Shown piece after piece: positions 1 through 8,695 of a DNA stretch of 64,000 nucleotides. Numbering within the stretch: position 1 is the stretch's first letter; each line of letters starts with the position of its first letter. The notes beneath the pieces were generated by a model that saw only the letters and a program-made list of their open reading frames with translations, did no database searches and was not told where the DNA came from. Source of the stretch: Streptomyces spinoverrucosus (lineage in GTDB: Bacteria > Actinomycetota > Actinomycetes > Streptomycetales > Streptomycetaceae); contig NZ_BJND01000038.1 in assembly GCF_006539505.1 (NCBI RefSeq), forward strand, positions 1-64,000, read 5' to 3'. The translations under genes and the position numbers were made by a program.

Positions 1-285
1 GAGCACGGCCTGGGCGAACTCGGCGTTCTCCGACAGGAACCCGTAGCCGGGGTGGACGGCGTCCGCCCCGGACTCACGGGCGGCCTTCAGGACCTTGTCC
101 ATGTCGAGGTAGCTGGTGGCCGGGGTGTCACCGCCCAGGGCGAACGCCTGGTCCGCGGCACGGACATGGAGGGCGTCGCGGTCCGGGTCGGCGTAGACGG
201 CCACGCTCGCGATCCCGGCGTCCCGGCAGGCGCGGGCCACCCGGACGGCGATCTCGCCACGGTTGGCGATGAGCACCCGGCGCAT
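1..285 (-). CDS. Acyl-CoA carboxylase, biotin carboxylase subunit (N-terminal part)
   Basis: The first 95 codons of a biotin carboxylase running off the left edge. The translation starts MRRVLIANRGEIAVR and carries HPGYGFLSEN at about residues 78-87, both hallmarks of the N-terminal pre-ATP-grasp domain. The family carboxylates biotin with ATP and bicarbonate as the first step of malonyl-CoA or methylmalonyl-CoA synthesis. The ATG lies 1 bp after the flavin reductase stop, so it is probably the last visible gene of the halogenase operon. In aromatic polyketide clusters (JadJ type) such genes supply malonyl-CoA, and that role is inferred here. The rest of the gene cannot be seen. Confidence 0.9.
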   Translation of the reverse strand, partial: MRRVLIANRGEIAVRVARACRDAGIASVAVYADPDRDALHVRAADQAFALGGDTPATSYLDMDKVLKAARESGADAVHPGYGFLSENAEFAQAVL

Positions 286-286
286 G

Positions 287-862
287 TCAGGACACCCGGG
301 CCGGTGCCGGCGGCTCACCGGCCTGGCTGAACCGGCCGGCTCCGGTCTCCAGCGGACCCAGCGATCCGTCGAAGAAGATCAACGGGTCCTGGCCGTGCTG
401 GGGGACACCCAGCTCCACCACTTCGCCGATGACGATGTCGTGGTCGCCGGCCGCGTGCACGTCGACGGTGGTGCAGGCGATGTAGGCCAGGGCCTCGCTG
501 AGCGCCGGCAGTCCGTCCGCGGTGAAGTGGTGCGGGACGCCCGCGAACGCGTCGGGCCGCTTGCCGGCGAAGTGGCGGGCGAGCGGCTGCTGACGCCCGG
601 ACAGGAAGTTGACGGCGAAACCGCCGCTCTCCTGGAGCAGGTCGTGCAGCCGGGACCGCTTGTGCAGGCAGAACAGCACGAGCGGGGGTTCCAGCGAGAC
701 CGAGGTGAAGGAGTTGACGGTGGTGCCCTCGGCCCGGCCGCTCGGCCCGGTGGTGACCACCGTGACGCCGGTCGTGAACAAACCGCACACGCGGCGCAGA
801 CTCGGCGGCTCGATGGGCTGTCGCTCAGGGGTGCGGGTCAGCGACCGCGCTGCTGCGGACAT
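287..862 (-). CDS. NADH:flavin oxidoreductase (halogenase partner)
   Basis: A 191-residue flavin reductase of the HpaC/CtcQ-like fold. The core TTGVTVVTT, then NSFTSVSLEPPLVLF, then FAVNFLS and the GEVVE segment match the family throughout. It should reduce free FAD or FMN with NAD(P)H and pass reduced flavin to the halogenase encoded 42 bp upstream. Three close ATGs exist (877, 868, 862); the last has AAAGGG six bases upstream and is chosen. The gene sits between the halogenase and the biotin carboxylase, so one transcript is likely. The two-component partnership is inferred from family and proximity. Confidence 0.88.
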   Translation of the reverse strand: MSAAARSLTRTPERQPIEPPSLRRVCGLFTTGVTVVTTGPSGRAEGTTVNSFTSVSLEPPLVLFCLHKRSRLHDLLQESGGFAVNFLSGRQQPLARHFAGKRPDAFAGVPHHFTADGLPALSEALAYIACTTVDVHAAGDHDIVIGEVVELGVPQHGQDPLIFFDGSLGPLETGAGRFSQAGEPPAPARVS

Positions 863-904
863 GCTCATCCCTTTCATGGGGGTGTCGTGGGTGTGCCGCG
901 CGGA

Positions 905-2617
905 TCAGAGGAGCTTGCGGACCTTGGAGCCGGCCTTGACGATGCCGAGCAGGAACTCCCGGCCGACGCTGTTCATCTCCGACGGGGCCTGCACCGACGC
1001 CCAGAACAGGAAGCGGGCCATCGTCTGCACCGACGGGTAGATGAAGCGCTGCTTCTCGTCCTTCCAGCCGAACACCGGGTTCACGATGGGCGAGTCGTCC
1101 AGGACCTTGAAGATGATGTCGGCGGCCTCGTCACCGGTGAGCGCGCCCGCCTCGTACTTCTCGCAGGTCTCCGCGGTGGTCTCCAGGATCCGCTTGAAGG
1201 AGTCGGACTGCGGCCACCACAGACCCGGGTACGGGACCTGTTCCAGCTCGTCGAAGTGCTCCCGGCGGCCGTCGCGGGCGTAGGCCAGCCGGGCCCGGGT
1301 CAGCCGCATGGTGCCGGGGGTGATGAAGGAGCCCCACACCCGGAACACCGCGTTCCACAGGCGGAAGTGCGAGAAGGCGATGAAGGAGCTGTTGACCAGC
1401 TCGTCGTTGTACTGGAGCAGGCCCTGCTCCAGCCGCTCGACGTACTCGAACCGCTCGGCGGAGAAGTCCCCGTCCTTCAGCGCCTCGATCAGCCGGGAGG
1501 TCAGCGCGTCGACCACCTCGAAGGTGTTGGACAGACCGCGGGAGAACAGCGCGTCGATGAAACCGGCCGCGTGCGACATCAGGCACCAGCGGTCGCCGAT
1601 GGTCTGCTTGGAGGAGTACTGCAGCCGGTCCGTGGACACCCACTCGCGCACCCGCTGGGCGCCGACGAACTGCCGCTTGACGGCCGGGTACTTGTCGAGG
1701 AAGAGCTGGAACTCCTGCTCCGGGGTGAGGTCCTTGGGCTTGGGGTAGGTGCGCTCGTCGATGGTCAGGCCGACGCTGCACAGCGGGTTGCGGGACTTGT
1801 CGTGGTTGTCGAACGGGATGATCCAGAACCAGCCGCGCTCGATCAGGTGGTGCAGGGTGCCGGTGTGCCAGTCGGCCGGCGGGCGCAGGTCCTTGGGGTG
1901 GCCGCTGACGTCGTCGAACCGCTTGATGCCCACGTAGTGCGTGAACATCGAGCGGCTGTGGTGCTTGAAGCGGGCCGGCTTCTCCCGCAGGTCGAACTTC
2001 TCGGCGAGCGGGGAGCGGAAACCGGAGGCGTCCACCAGGTACTTCGCCCGGTACTGCTCGGGCTGGGCGTTCGGCGCGGCGCTCCGGCCGGTGACGGTCA
2101 CGCCGTCGTCGTCGAAGTCGACCTCGCTCGCGCGCCAGTTCTGCCGGGGCACACAGCCGTACTTGATCGCCACGTGGAACATGAACGAGTCGCTGTCCTG
2201 GCGGTGCATATGGCTGTTCTGGTGGAAGATCTTGGGCAGCGCCAGCTGGGTGGCCGCCCGCGGGTCGGGCTCCTGGCCCACCTCGTGCTTGATGAAGCCG
2301 AAGTGCGCCTTGGTGCCGAAGGTCGGGCCGATGTCGCGGGTGGACGCCTGGACGCTGGACAGGCTCTTCAGCTCGGGGATGTCGTGCCGCTCGGAGAGGA
2401 TGTGGATCCACTCCACGAGCTGCGGGGTCATGGACTCGCCGACGGCGAAGCGCGGGTGGGCGGCCGCGTCGACCAGCAGGACCCGAGCGCCGTGCTTGGC
2501 CAGGATCGTGCCGGTCACGGAGCCGGCCAGGCCCGAGCCCAGGATGATGACGTCGAAGGTCATCTCCTCGGGTATGTGTGCCGATTCCGTCGCGCCTTCG
2601 GTCATCTTCGCGACCAT
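905..2617 (-). CDS. FADH2-dependent halogenase, CtcP-like
   Basis: A 570-residue flavin-dependent halogenase. The dinucleotide-binding GSGLAG is at residues 27-32, the GES segment near 60-62 and the diagnostic WxWxIP (WFWIIP) at 263-268. Overall it resembles the tetracycline halogenase CtcP more than free-tryptophan halogenases, with the same KHHSRSMFTH, PLCSVG and CLMSHAAGFID blocks. It probably chlorinates an aromatic polyketide, bound or free, using reduced FAD from the next gene. The ATG is preceded by AAGGAG at good spacing. Expression seems to require passing a terminator-like hairpin in the leader (2654-2686). Substrate and position of halogenation cannot be read from sequence. Confidence 0.92.
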   Translation of the reverse strand: MVAKMTEGATESAHIPEEMTFDVIILGSGLAGSVTGTILAKHGARVLLVDAAAHPRFAVGESMTPQLVEWIHILSERHDIPELKSLSSVQASTRDIGPTFGTKAHFGFIKHEVGQEPDPRAATQLALPKIFHQNSHMHRQDSDSFMFHVAIKYGCVPRQNWRASEVDFDDDGVTVTGRSAAPNAQPEQYRAKYLVDASGFRSPLAEKFDLREKPARFKHHSRSMFTHYVGIKRFDDVSGHPKDLRPPADWHTGTLHHLIERGWFWIIPFDNHDKSRNPLCSVGLTIDERTYPKPKDLTPEQEFQLFLDKYPAVKRQFVGAQRVREWVSTDRLQYSSKQTIGDRWCLMSHAAGFIDALFSRGLSNTFEVVDALTSRLIEALKDGDFSAERFEYVERLEQGLLQYNDELVNSSFIAFSHFRLWNAVFRVWGSFITPGTMRLTRARLAYARDGRREHFDELEQVPYPGLWWPQSDSFKRILETTAETCEKYEAGALTGDEAADIIFKVLDDSPIVNPVFGWKDEKQRFIYPSVQTMARFLFWASVQAPSEMNSVGREFLLGIVKAGSKVRKLL

Positions 2618-2653
2618 GGGCTGTCTCCTTCTCCGGGGGCGGAATACCGCATG

Positions 2654-2686
2654 AAAAAAGGCCCTTCATTCGGAGAATGAAGAGCC
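2654..2686 (-). terminator. Intrinsic terminator inside the halogenase leader (attenuator candidate A)
   Basis: A 12-bp stem (2660-2671 with 2675-2686, one G-U pair) and 3-nt loop, followed on the minus strand by six T residues (2659-2654). It lies 60-90 nt after the MarR stop, so it can end that transcript. It is also only 37 nt before the halogenase ATG, which leaves no room for another promoter. Halogenase transcripts must therefore read through it. Confidence 0.8.
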
Positions 2687-2718
2687 GTGGAAAAAGGCGT
2701 GAGGTAACCGCTGAATCA

Positions 2719-2748
2719 AGCGTGACAGGTATTGGCCAAAGGGTCAAC
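2719..2748 (-). promoter_or_regulatory. Conserved promoter-like element A (halogenase operon)
   Basis: Read on the minus strand: GTTGAC, 15 nt, TGTCACGCT. The same bipartite element occurs at 11357-11387, 17509-17539 and 18897-18927 with 16-nt spacing. TTGAC looks like a -35 element, and TGT plus CACGCT like an extended -10. The GTTGAC overlaps the stop codon of the MarR gene. The assignment as promoter is inference from recurrence and position. Confidence 0.6.
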
Positions 2749-3727
2749 CCCTGGCCGGAACAGTGGACTTGTAATGCTCGCCGGAATGCTCGCCGGAATT
2801 CGTCGTGGGTTCCAGAAGTTTCAGCAGCAGCGCCCGCAGTTCGTTCTCGCCGCCGGGACCGAGCATGGCGGCCACGTCGTCCGCGAGTTCCTGTACGGCC
2901 GCGGTGATGACGGTGAGTTTCTCCCGGCCTTCGTCGGTCACCTCGAGTGCGTACCGGCGCCGGTCGTGCGGGTCCCGGCCGCGGCGTACGAGCCCCTGCT
3001 TGACGAGTTCGTCCACGAGCTGGGACGCGGCCGGCCCGGTGATGGCGAGGAACTCCGCGAGCTGCTGCTGGGAACACGGACCGGAGGCGACGAGCGCGGA
3101 CAGGGGACCGTAGTGACGGACACGCAGTCCGGTGCCGGTGAGCTTGTCGTCGCCGTGCCGGCGCAGCCGGAAGTGGACCTGCGCCACCAGGTACTCGGTG
3201 CCCTGCACCAGCGGCTGCGCCGACTCGGGCAGCAGCCGGGTGAGCAACTCGTCGAGCCGGGCGGTCTCCCGGGGGGTGAGGACGGCGGTCAGGCGCGCGT
3301 CCCGCTCGGCCACGGCCCGGCGCATGGCCCCGAGGGCGGTGCGGCCCCGGTCGGTCAGGGAGAGCACGTACTGGCGCCGGTTGTCGGGGTTGCGGGTGCG
3401 CTGGACCTCGCCGCGGGCCTCCAGGCGGTCGATGACCTGGACCATGATGGTGCGGTTGATGCCGAGGCGCTCGGCGAGGTCGAGCTGGGACGCCCAGTCC
3501 TGGCCGGTGAGGGCGTCGAGGACGAGGAAGTCCCGGGAGTCCGTGTCCGTGCCGTCGCCGGTGGCGGAGAACTGCGCGTGGACCCGGCGCAGGAGGTAGC
3601 TGACATAGCCGGTGAGCGACTCCGGGAGCGCGCCCGGGACCTCGGCGGTCTCCTCGGTCCGCGTCACGGGAACCGCCGGATCCCCGTCGTTCGCCGGTTC
3701 TTGGACCTCGTCGCGTGCACGCCGCAA
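2744..3727 (-). CDS. Two-domain MarR-family regulator (tandem fusion)
   Basis: A 327-residue protein with two consecutive MarR winged-helix domains. Recognition regions are near residues 85-130 (INRTIMVQVIDRLEARG) and 210-260 (ITGPAASQLVDELVKQG), each followed by a DNRRQY or DHDRRRY-like wing. MarR proteins normally dimerise from single-domain chains of about 150 residues, so this is a covalent pseudo-dimer. A TTG start is chosen because GGAGG sits seven bases upstream; the frame stays open further up to an ATG at 3784. It lies between the O-methyltransferase and the halogenase and probably controls this cluster or its exporter. Ligand unknown. Confidence 0.85.
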   Translation of the reverse strand: MRRARDEVQEPANDGDPAVPVTRTEETAEVPGALPESLTGYVSYLLRRVHAQFSATGDGTDTDSRDFLVLDALTGQDWASQLDLAERLGINRTIMVQVIDRLEARGEVQRTRNPDNRRQYVLSLTDRGRTALGAMRRAVAERDARLTAVLTPRETARLDELLTRLLPESAQPLVQGTEYLVAQVHFRLRRHGDDKLTGTGLRVRHYGPLSALVASGPCSQQQLAEFLAITGPAASQLVDELVKQGLVRRGRDPHDRRRYALEVTDEGREKLTVITAAVQELADDVAAMLGPGGENELRALLLKLLEPTTNSGEHSGEHYKSTVPARG

Positions 3728-3816
3728 AACAGCACCTCCTGCCCGAGTATAAGTGCGGTGCACCCGCCGTCCCCTCGGGTGCACCGCGGCCTGGAATATT
3801 CAGTGGGCGTTGGGTC

Positions 3817-4902
3817 CTAGGTGTATTGATCCGCCAGGACCAGTTCCAGCACGGACCGGACACCGGCCGCCTGACTGCCGGCCTCGAAGACGCCGGTCAG
3901 CTTCAGACCTGCCCGGGTGGCGAGGCGGGCGAGGTCGTCGACGCCGCGTTCCACTCCGGCGAAGTAGGCGAGCATCCTCAGGTCCATGGCCGTCTCGGGG
4001 TTCTTGCCGGTCTCCTCGACGACGAGGATCCGGCCGCCGTCCGCGACGGCGTCGGCGCAGCGGCCCAGGATGCGCAGGGCGTCGTCATCGGACCAGTTGT
4101 GCAGGACGGAGGAGAGGATGTAGCCCCCGCCACCGGCGGGCAGCTCGTCGAAGAAGCTGCCGTCGACGACGTCGGCCCGGTCGGCCAGACCGAGCTCCCG
4201 GAAGTGGTCGGCCGCGCGGGCGGCGGTGGCCTTGAGGTCGATGACCGTGCCGCGCAGTGCCGGGTGGGCCGCGAGCAGCCCGCCGAGCAGGACGCCGCTG
4301 CCGCCGCCGAGGTCGTAGACGTGACCCAGCGCGGACCAGTCGTACGCGGCGGCGATCGAGGGCACGTCCCGGGCCAGGTTGTCGGCCATGATCGCGTCGA
4401 AGGACTCGGCCAGCGCCCGGTCGGCGGCCAGGTCCTCCCAGTACGGCACGCCGTAGCGGACGGGGTAGGCGGGGTCGCCGGTGCGCACCACATGGGCCAG
4501 TTCCACGATGCTGAGGTCACCGCGGCCGAGCGCTCCGTCGAGGTCGACGAGCCGGTGCTGGCCACTGGGGTGGTCGGTACGCAACTGCTCCCCGAGGCCG
4601 GTCAGCCCGTACACCTCGCCGCCGACGGTGAGGACGCCGACGGTGACGAGATGCCGCAGGACCCGCTCCAGCGCCCCGGCGTGCAGCTGCTCGGCCCGGG
4701 CGATGTCCTCGGCGGTGACGCGGCCGACGGCGATGTGGTCGGCGACCCGGTAGGTGGCGGCGACGCGCACGGCCATGGGTGTCACGAGGTCGGCGAGCTC
4801 CCACAGCGCGAGGGAACGGTTCTCCGGACCACTGTTCGACATGCGGATCTCTGTTCCCTCGTCGGTCTGCTCGGGCTGTGCGTTCCGCGAGAGCTGGGGC
4901 AT
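3817..4902 (-). CDS. SAM-dependent O-methyltransferase (polyketide type)
   Basis: A 361-residue class I methyltransferase of the DauK/TcmN family. It has an N-terminal dimerisation/winged-helix part (about 1-110), the SAM-binding loop VYDLGGGSGVLLG, then the ILSSVLHNWSDDDALRIL segment and an EE pair typical of small-molecule O-methyltransferases. It probably methylates a phenolic or carboxylic oxygen of the aromatic product. An in-frame GTG at 4992 overlaps the exporter stop as GTGA; the ATG at 4902 has GAGG seven bases upstream and gives a normal N-terminus, so it is preferred. Regiochemistry cannot be predicted. Confidence 0.88.
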   Translation of the reverse strand: MPQLSRNAQPEQTDEGTEIRMSNSGPENRSLALWELADLVTPMAVRVAATYRVADHIAVGRVTAEDIARAEQLHAGALERVLRHLVTVGVLTVGGEVYGLTGLGEQLRTDHPSGQHRLVDLDGALGRGDLSIVELAHVVRTGDPAYPVRYGVPYWEDLAADRALAESFDAIMADNLARDVPSIAAAYDWSALGHVYDLGGGSGVLLGGLLAAHPALRGTVIDLKATAARAADHFRELGLADRADVVDGSFFDELPAGGGGYILSSVLHNWSDDDALRILGRCADAVADGGRILVVEETGKNPETAMDLRMLAYFAGVERGVDDLARLATRAGLKLTGVFEAGSQAAGVRSVLELVLADQYT

Positions 4903-4988
4903 CTCGGCGCCTCTTTCCGGCTTGCGTGGGTGGGGGGAGGGGGCCGGCGGCCTCGCCGCGGGGGAAGAGGCGGGGCCGCCGGGGTGTG

Positions 4989-6461
4989 TCACAGCGCGGC
5001 GGGGGACTGTGCCCCGTCCTGCTGCGGCTGGGGTGCCGACTTCGGCGCGGTGATCAGCGCCGTCACCAGGGCCAGCAGGTAGAGACCGCCACCGAGCAGG
5101 AAGCCGTACGAGTAGCCGGTGGTCAGTGCGTCGGACGAGGTGGGCTCGGACTCGTTCTGCGTGATCACGGTCGCCGCCGCGGCCAGTGCGGCGAGGCCGA
5201 TCGCCCCACCGATCTGCTGCGCGGTGTTGACCAGGCCGGACGCGGCACCGGTCTCCTGCGGCGCGACCCCGCGGACGCTGATGATGGTGACGGCCACGAA
5301 GACCATGCCGAGGCCGAGACCGGAGACCAGTTGGGCGGGCAGCAGCGCGACCCAGGGGTTCTGGCCCGGGGCCAGCAGGCTGAACCAGACCATGCCGAGG
5401 ACGCCGACGGTCAGGCCGACGGAGATCACCGTGCGCTCGGACAGCCGGGCCAGCAGCTGCGGGCCGAGGGCGCCGGCCGCGAGCAGCATGCCCACCGCGT
5501 ACGGCAGGTAGGCGACGCCGGTGACCATCGGGTCGTAGCCCTTGACCACCTGCATGTAGAGGGTCAGGAAGTAGAAGGTGGCGAGCATGCCCGCGCCGAC
5601 CAGGAACATCACCAGGTTCGCGCCCACGCGGCCCTTGTCGGCCAGCACGCCGCCGGGGATCATCGGCGCCCGCGCGGTGCGCTGGATGACCACGAAGGCG
5701 ACCAGCAGGACCAGCGCGACACCCAGGGAGATCAGCGTGGTGGTGTCGTCGAGACCCTCCTCACCGGCGCGCGTGATGCCGTAGACCAGGGCGCCGAAGC
5801 CGAAGGTCGCGGTGAGGGCACCCGGCACGTCGACCTTGCCGCGCTCACGGCCGCCCTCGACGAGGACACCGGTGCCGACCAGGACGGCCAGGGCGATCGG
5901 GATGTTGACGAACATGACCCAGCGCCAGTTCAGGTACTCGGTCAGCGCGCCACCGAGCAGCAGGCCGACGACCGAGCCGAGGCCGCCCATCGCGCCGTAC
6001 ACACCGAGCGCCTTGTTGCGGGCCGGGCCCGCCGGGAAAGTGGTGGCCAGCAGGGACAGCGCGGTCGGCGCGGCGATGGCGGCGCCGAGGCCCTGCAGCA
6101 GCCGGGCGGTGATCAGCAGTCCGCCGGTGGTGGCCAGACCGCCGAGCAGGGAGGCGGCGGTGAAGATGACCAGGCCGGTCCGGAAGACCAGCCGACGGCC
6201 GAACAGGTCACCGGCGCGGCCACCGGCCAGCAGCAGTCCGCCGAAGGCCAGGGCGTAGGCGGTGACGACCCAGCCGAGGCCGGCCTCGCTGAGACCGAGG
6301 GCGCTCTGCATGCTCGGCAGCGCCACCGCCACGATCGTGTTGTCCAGGACGAGCATCAGCTGCGCTGCGGCGATGACCAGCAGCGCAAGGCCGAGCTTGC
6401 CGTCCTTCTGCGGCGGCGCCGCGGCCCTGGGGACGGCCTGGGTGCGGTCTTGCAGCGACAT
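4989..6461 (-). CDS. MFS drug exporter, DHA2 (14-TMS) family
   Basis: A 490-residue multidrug:H+ antiporter. Near the N-terminus LDNTIVAVALP is the DHA2 signature in TM1, and GGRAGDLFGRR is the loop 2-3 motif A. About 14 hydrophobic segments follow. The neighbourhood (halogenase, methyltransferase, MarR) suggests export of the cluster product and self-resistance. The ATG has GGAGAAAG just upstream. It may be translationally coupled to the methyltransferase through the alternative GTG start overlapping its stop. The hemerythrin-like gene lies 58 bp upstream and is probably co-transcribed. Confidence 0.9.
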   Translation of the reverse strand: MSLQDRTQAVPRAAAPPQKDGKLGLALLVIAAAQLMLVLDNTIVAVALPSMQSALGLSEAGLGWVVTAYALAFGGLLLAGGRAGDLFGRRLVFRTGLVIFTAASLLGGLATTGGLLITARLLQGLGAAIAAPTALSLLATTFPAGPARNKALGVYGAMGGLGSVVGLLLGGALTEYLNWRWVMFVNIPIALAVLVGTGVLVEGGRERGKVDVPGALTATFGFGALVYGITRAGEEGLDDTTTLISLGVALVLLVAFVVIQRTARAPMIPGGVLADKGRVGANLVMFLVGAGMLATFYFLTLYMQVVKGYDPMVTGVAYLPYAVGMLLAAGALGPQLLARLSERTVISVGLTVGVLGMVWFSLLAPGQNPWVALLPAQLVSGLGLGMVFVAVTIISVRGVAPQETGAASGLVNTAQQIGGAIGLAALAAAATVITQNESEPTSSDALTTGYSYGFLLGGGLYLLALVTALITAPKSAPQPQQDGAQSPAAL

Positions 6462-6519
6462 GAGCTTTCTCCGATGTCTCTGGATTGCGGGGGGGTGGGA
6501 CAGACGTGAGGGCCTTGTG

Positions 6520-7179
6520 TCAGCGGGCGGCGGTGCCGGCCTTGGTGCCCCAGATGTCCAGCGCCTCGTAGGCTGCGCGCCACTCGGTCTCGTAGGCGTT
6601 CTTCAGCTGCTCGGGCATCTTGCCGAGGATTCCGGCGACCTTGGCGACGTCCATGTCGTCGAGCAGCCAGGGCAGGTAGGAGCGGGAGTCGTCGCCGACT
6701 CGGGTGCGCTGCTCGGCGCTGAACGCGGCCCACTGCTCCGCGGTCATGGTGATGTCCATCAGCTGCAGCGCGTCGCGCTCCTCGTGGTCGAGGTGGCCGT
6801 TGAGCTTGGTGTGGAGGGTGTCGGTCAGGCCGCCGAGGCGCTCCAGGCCGGAGTCCCGGTCGGCGAGGGCCGCGTCGATGTCGGCGAGCAGCGGGTCGAT
6901 GACCGCGTGCTCGGCCTCCATGTCGTCCAGCAGGGCCAGTTCGGCGGGCTTGCCGGCCAGCGCCTGCTGCATCACCGGCCACACGGTGACGTCCTCGGAC
7001 GTGTGGTGGATCGTCAGGAACTTCTTGAACAGCTCCCAGCCGACCGCCGTGCTCAGCACATGACGGGGGTCCTCGTCGACCCGGGCCGTGATTCGCGCTA
7101 TCCGCTCCAGCTCACGCCGCAGGGCGTCGTGGATCGCGAACATCATCGTCATGTCGAGGTTCTTGAACTCCTGGCTCAT
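6520..7179 (-). CDS. Hemerythrin-like HHE-domain protein
   Basis: A 219-residue mostly helical protein with the spaced His/Glu pattern of hemerythrin HHE domains: H near residue 17, the IHHTSED segment near 58-64, the EAEHAVIDP helix and the HLDHEERD helix. These residues normally hold a di-iron centre that binds oxygen or senses redox state. Embedded in a polyketide cluster, it may protect or sense during oxidative tailoring; this is inference. GTG (7182) and ATG (7179) starts are adjacent, and GGGAGA upstream fits the ATG. Direct repeats at 7245-7287 lie in its upstream region. Confidence 0.8.
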   Translation of the reverse strand: MSQEFKNLDMTMMFAIHDALRRELERIARITARVDEDPRHVLSTAVGWELFKKFLTIHHTSEDVTVWPVMQQALAGKPAELALLDDMEAEHAVIDPLLADIDAALADRDSGLERLGGLTDTLHTKLNGHLDHEERDALQLMDITMTAEQWAAFSAEQRTRVGDDSRSYLPWLLDDMDVAKVAGILGKMPEQLKNAYETEWRAAYEALDIWGTKAGTAAR

Positions 7180-7244
7180 CACTGTCTCCCTCAGTGCCTC
7201 ACTGCTGCGTTGCCGTACTGCGACAGTATCGTCAACTTACTTAT

Positions 7245-7287
7245 CTATCAATGACCCAACTAGCAACCCGCCAACTATCAAAGACCC
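7245..7287. repeat. Direct repeat pair upstream of the hemerythrin-like gene
   Basis: CTATCAATGACCC (7245-7257) and CTATCAAAGACCC (7275-7287) match at 12 of 13 bases and are 30 bp apart, about three helical turns. They lie in the AT-richer 142-bp gap before the hemerythrin-like gene and could be operator half-sites for a regulator such as the fused MarR protein. No binding evidence. Confidence 0.45.
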
Positions 7288-7321
7288 AAGGGGTAAGGGA
7301 AAGAGCAGGTCAGGGCCGCTT

Positions 7322-8629
7322 TCAACGGGTCCCGGCGGACTCCAGGACCGGCTCTTCTTGGCCGATTCCGGATGGGTCGTCGGCCGGATACGGATCCCCC
7401 GCACCCCGGCGGATCCAGCTCAGCGCCGGCGAGGTGGCCGCCGTGGTCAGCAGCGCCATCAGCACGAGGATCGTGAACAGGTCGGGTCCGATGACCCCGA
7501 GACCGAGGCCGATGTTCAGCACGACCAGTTCGGTCAGGCCTCGGCAGTTCATCAGCGCGCCGATCGACATCGCGTCCCGCCACCGCTGGCCCGCGAGCCG
7601 GGCCGCGACCGAACCGCCGCCCCACTTGCCGAGCACGGCGACGGCGAGCACGGCGCCCGCCCACAGCCACTGCGCCAAGTCGCCGCCCAGCAGCGACACA
7701 TCGGTCTTCAGGCCGGTGCTGACGAAGAACAGCGGCAGCAGCACGGGCAGGGTGAACGCCCGCAGACGAGCCGCGGTGGCCTCGATCTTCCGTCGGCCAC
7801 GCGGAGTGATCACGCCGAACAGGAACGCGCCGAACAGCGCGTGCACACCGATCTCCTCGGTGGCGAACGCGCCCAGGCACAACCCGCTGAACAGCACGAC
7901 CAGCACCACGCCGTCGGCGTACTTGCGCTCGGCACGCCCCACCCACCGGTTCAGCAGCGGACGTACGACATAGAACATGGCCAGCGTGAAAGCGGCCGCG
8001 TACGCGGCGGTGGTGACCGCCTCCATCGGTGAGCTGCTCTTCGTCACCGCGACCACGGCCGCCAGCAGGCACCAGGCGGTCACGTCGTCCACCGCCGCGC
8101 ACGCCATCGCCAGCGCCCCCACCCGGGTGCGGTACAGGCCCCGGTCGGTGAGGATGCGGGCCAGGACGGGGAAGGCGGTGATGCTCATCGACACCGCGAT
8201 GAACAGCACGAACGCGAGCTTGTCGGTGCCCTCGGGGGCGAAGGTCCCGTACATGCCTAAGGCCAGCAGGGTGCCCAGCAGCAACGGCACGGCGATGCTT
8301 GCCTGCGACACGGCCACGGCCGTACGGCTGTGTCCGCGCAGCGCTTTGAGGTCCAGTTCCAGCCCGACGAGGAACATGAAGGCGAGCAGCCCGATGTTGC
8401 CCAGGACGCCGATGTACGACAACGCGGACGGCGGGAAGAGCCAGGCCTGCGCGGCGGGCCACAGCCAGCCCAGCAGCGAGGGACCGAACAGGATGCCGAC
8501 GACGATCTCGCCCACCACGGGCGGCTGTCCGAGCCGCCGCACGAGCTGGGCACCGGCTCTGCAGGCGAGGATCACCGCGGGCACGGCGATCAGCAGATCG
8601 GGAAGTGGATCGGGGGGAACAGCGGCCAT
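7322..8629 (-). CDS. Cation/H+ antiporter, CPA2 (KefB/NapA-like)
   Basis: A 435-residue membrane protein with about 12 hydrophobic segments and CPA2 signatures: GEIVVGILFGPSLLG near the N-terminus, then SMSITAFPVLARIL and the AVDDVTAW motif, where the Asp pair in TM5 carries the ions. It has no TrkA-N domain. It probably exchanges Na+ or K+ for protons. Antiporters of this type occur in several polyketide clusters, sometimes as polyether or acid exporters, but no specific role can be assigned. The ATG at 8629 is preferred to the GTG at 8632 for spacing to GGAGA. Confidence 0.85.
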   Translation of the reverse strand: MAAVPPDPLPDLLIAVPAVILACRAGAQLVRRLGQPPVVGEIVVGILFGPSLLGWLWPAAQAWLFPPSALSYIGVLGNIGLLAFMFLVGLELDLKALRGHSRTAVAVSQASIAVPLLLGTLLALGMYGTFAPEGTDKLAFVLFIAVSMSITAFPVLARILTDRGLYRTRVGALAMACAAVDDVTAWCLLAAVVAVTKSSSPMEAVTTAAYAAAFTLAMFYVVRPLLNRWVGRAERKYADGVVLVVLFSGLCLGAFATEEIGVHALFGAFLFGVITPRGRRKIEATAARLRAFTLPVLLPLFFVSTGLKTDVSLLGGDLAQWLWAGAVLAVAVLGKWGGGSVAARLAGQRWRDAMSIGALMNCRGLTELVVLNIGLGLGVIGPDLFTILVLMALLTTAATSPALSWIRRGAGDPYPADDPSGIGQEEPVLESAGTR

Positions 8630-8695
8630 CACACGTCTCCGGTGGAGGGTTCTGGGAAGGAAAAGCGCGCGGGTGTCCGGTGTTGCCGACCGCCG

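Noticed and set aside
263..2680. 805-residue open frame on the plus strand across the reductase and halogenase
   Set aside because: Antisense to two strongly supported genes; Gly/Arg/Val-rich high-GC shadow with no domain or ribosome site.
4779..6509. 576-residue plus-strand frame opposite the exporter
   Set aside because: Shadow of a membrane protein gene, Gln/Asp-rich, no homology pattern.
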